DNA from: an uncultured Clostridia bacterium | Lineage (GTDB): Bacteria; Bacillota; Clostridia; Oscillospirales; Ruminococcaceae | Direction of reading: 5' to 3' | NCBI GenBank assembly: GCA_947176675.1 | Contig: CAMWRN010000122.1 | Span: forward strand, 1-7,245 | Length of the DNA stretch: 7,245 nt | In this document: positions 6,806 through 7,245 of the stretch, one piece after another | Layout: each line of letters starts with the position of its first letter | Position numbering within the stretch: position 1 is the stretch's first letter | Translations under genes and position numbers: made by a program | Notes under the pieces: generated by a model | The model's input: only the letters and a program-made list of their open reading frames with translations | What the model was told of the DNA's origin: nothing | Database searches by the model: none

Positions 6806-6876
6806 CGTTTTTACTTCAATTACATCATTTATTATGGCTTGCTGATTTTTTGTTGCCAAAATATTGCCGCGCATTT

Positions 6877-6904
6877 ATTATAACAAATCCCTGCAAATTG
6901 ACAA
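6877..6904 (-). promoter_or_regulatory. Sigma-A-type promoter of dnaE
   Basis: The minus strand reads TTGTCA (6904-6899), a 16-nt spacer and TATAAT (6882-6877). One mismatch in the -35 box and a slightly short spacer keep it close to consensus. Transcription would start near 6870, giving a dnaE leader of about 135 nt that contains the nested stem-loop at 6752-6805. Confidence 0.75.
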
Positions 6905-7126
6905 CTCATCTTTGAAATGTTACGCAGTAAAATCCTACTTTATATGCTTAAAACTCCTTGCAGAATAAGATTTTCAAAAGGACTAAAGCGTAACACGCTA
7001 TCATCTATTTTCTCATTAATGACTTTAATTATATGGTGCTAGCACCATGTCTTTCATATCATTAAAAGGAAAATCTTACGAATTTCTATTCATCAGCAAA
7101 TAAGAATTACGATACGAGATTATATA
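6905..7126. other. AT-rich non-coding stretch with several inverted repeats
   Basis: No convincing reading frame was found on either strand. The stretch holds a 10-bp inverted repeat TAAGATTTTC (6966-6975) / GAAAATCTTA (7069-7078), a 7-bp repeat GTTACGC (6919-6925) / GCGTAAC (6988-6994), and the palindrome at 7033-7048. The density of repeats and the truncated gene beside it suggest remnants of a rearranged or mobile segment, but no transposase or target-site duplication is visible. Confidence 0.4.
7033..7048. repeat. Perfect 16-bp palindrome, operator-like
   Basis: ATGGTGCTAGCACCAT is its own reverse complement. On the minus strand it overlaps the first base of a TATAAT (7033-7028) and would fill the spacer of a promoter reading towards dnaE; the -35 position (TGAAAG) is poor. 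This resembles a dimeric repressor or activator site. No regulator gene is in the window. Confidence 0.45.
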
Positions 7127-7201
7127 TCATTTCAACCGTATCTGAAACACCGTAGTTTTTCCACTACCAGAATTTCCTCTTAATACAATAAGCTTAGACA
7201 T
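7127..7201 (-). pseudogene. N-terminal stub of a P-loop kinase/ATPase
   Basis: A 24-codon frame on the minus strand reads MSKLIVLRGNSGSGKTTVFQ and ends IRLK-stop. LIVLRGNSGSGKTT is a beta strand plus a complete Walker A motif (GxxGxGKT) placed exactly where it sits in small P-loop kinases and zeta-toxin-like or AAA-type phosphotransferases. The frame stops four residues later, whereas such proteins need at least about 150 residues. The ATG at 7201 has GGGGAA about 7 nt upstream, and an in-frame TAG further upstream closes the frame inside the window. The rest of the gene is not seen in other frames downstream, so this looks like the start of a gene cut by deletion or rearrangement. It could not be a working kinase. 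Confidence 0.6.
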
Positions 7202-7245
7202 TATTACATTCCCCATCCATGACATCTATATTAGTATTCGTCATT

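Noticed and set aside
6898..6926. Plus-strand TTGACA as the -35 of a rightward promoter
   Set aside because: The -10 position at normal spacing reads TACGCA, and there is no rightward gene to express.
6919..6994. GTTACGC...GCGTAAC as an integron attC site
   Set aside because: The order and orientation of the core triplets do not fit attC, and there is no integrase or cassette gene.
1..7245. CRISPR array, tRNA, rRNA or intact insertion sequence
   Set aside because: No regularly spaced repeats, no cloverleaf or conserved rRNA stretches, and no transposase-like frame were seen on either strand.

Overview
The window reads as chromosomal DNA of a Gram-positive Clostridia-type bacterium (Bacillota); a gut Ruminococcus/Oscillospiraceae relative is a reasonable guess. 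The grounds are strong AGGAGG-type ribosome binding sites, consensus TTGACA/TATAAT promoters with AT-rich spacers, a dnaE-pfkA neighbourhood as in Firmicutes, an ECF-type vitamin transporter subunit, and two vitamin riboswitches. The genus is inference only.

Layout. All intact genes lie on the minus strand and read right to left. From 6734 down they are dnaE (DNA polymerase III alpha subunit, PHP/DnaE1 type), pfkA (ATP-dependent 6-phosphofructokinase), a FolT-family ECF substrate-binding membrane protein, and an unrecognised 228-residue soluble protein with a very acidic tail. dnaE and pfkA each have their own visible sigma-A-type promoter. The folT-like gene is preceded by a tetrahydrofolate (THF) riboswitch that starts 25 nt after the pfkA stop. 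The last gene begins 15 nt after the folT stop, so the two are probably one transcript. A hairpin at 650-690 with T-runs on both sides ends this leftward transcription, and also any rightward transcription from a gene remnant.

Left end (1-648). A consensus minus-strand promoter (363-391) drives a cobalamin riboswitch (135-340) and its expression platform (about 22-111). The gene it controls lies beyond base 1. Directly behind this promoter sits the decayed 3' end of an unrecognised plus-strand gene (about 419-648), with an in-frame stop and a frameshift.

Right end (6735-7245). This part holds the dnaE promoter, a leader with a nested stem-loop, about 220 bases rich in inverted repeats (including a perfect 16-bp palindrome), and a 24-codon stub of a P-loop kinase/ATPase gene that ends soon after its Walker A motif.

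How it fits together. Replication (DnaE) and glycolysis (PfkA) are housekeeping neighbours. The folT unit is a folate-salvage module under THF feedback, and the left-edge unit is a separate B12-controlled transcript. I found no CRISPR array, tRNA or rRNA, intact insertion sequence, or clear defence or toxin system. The parts most worth a second look are the regulatory RNAs, the altered PfkA effector site, the acidic-tailed protein and the degraded gene ends at both edges.
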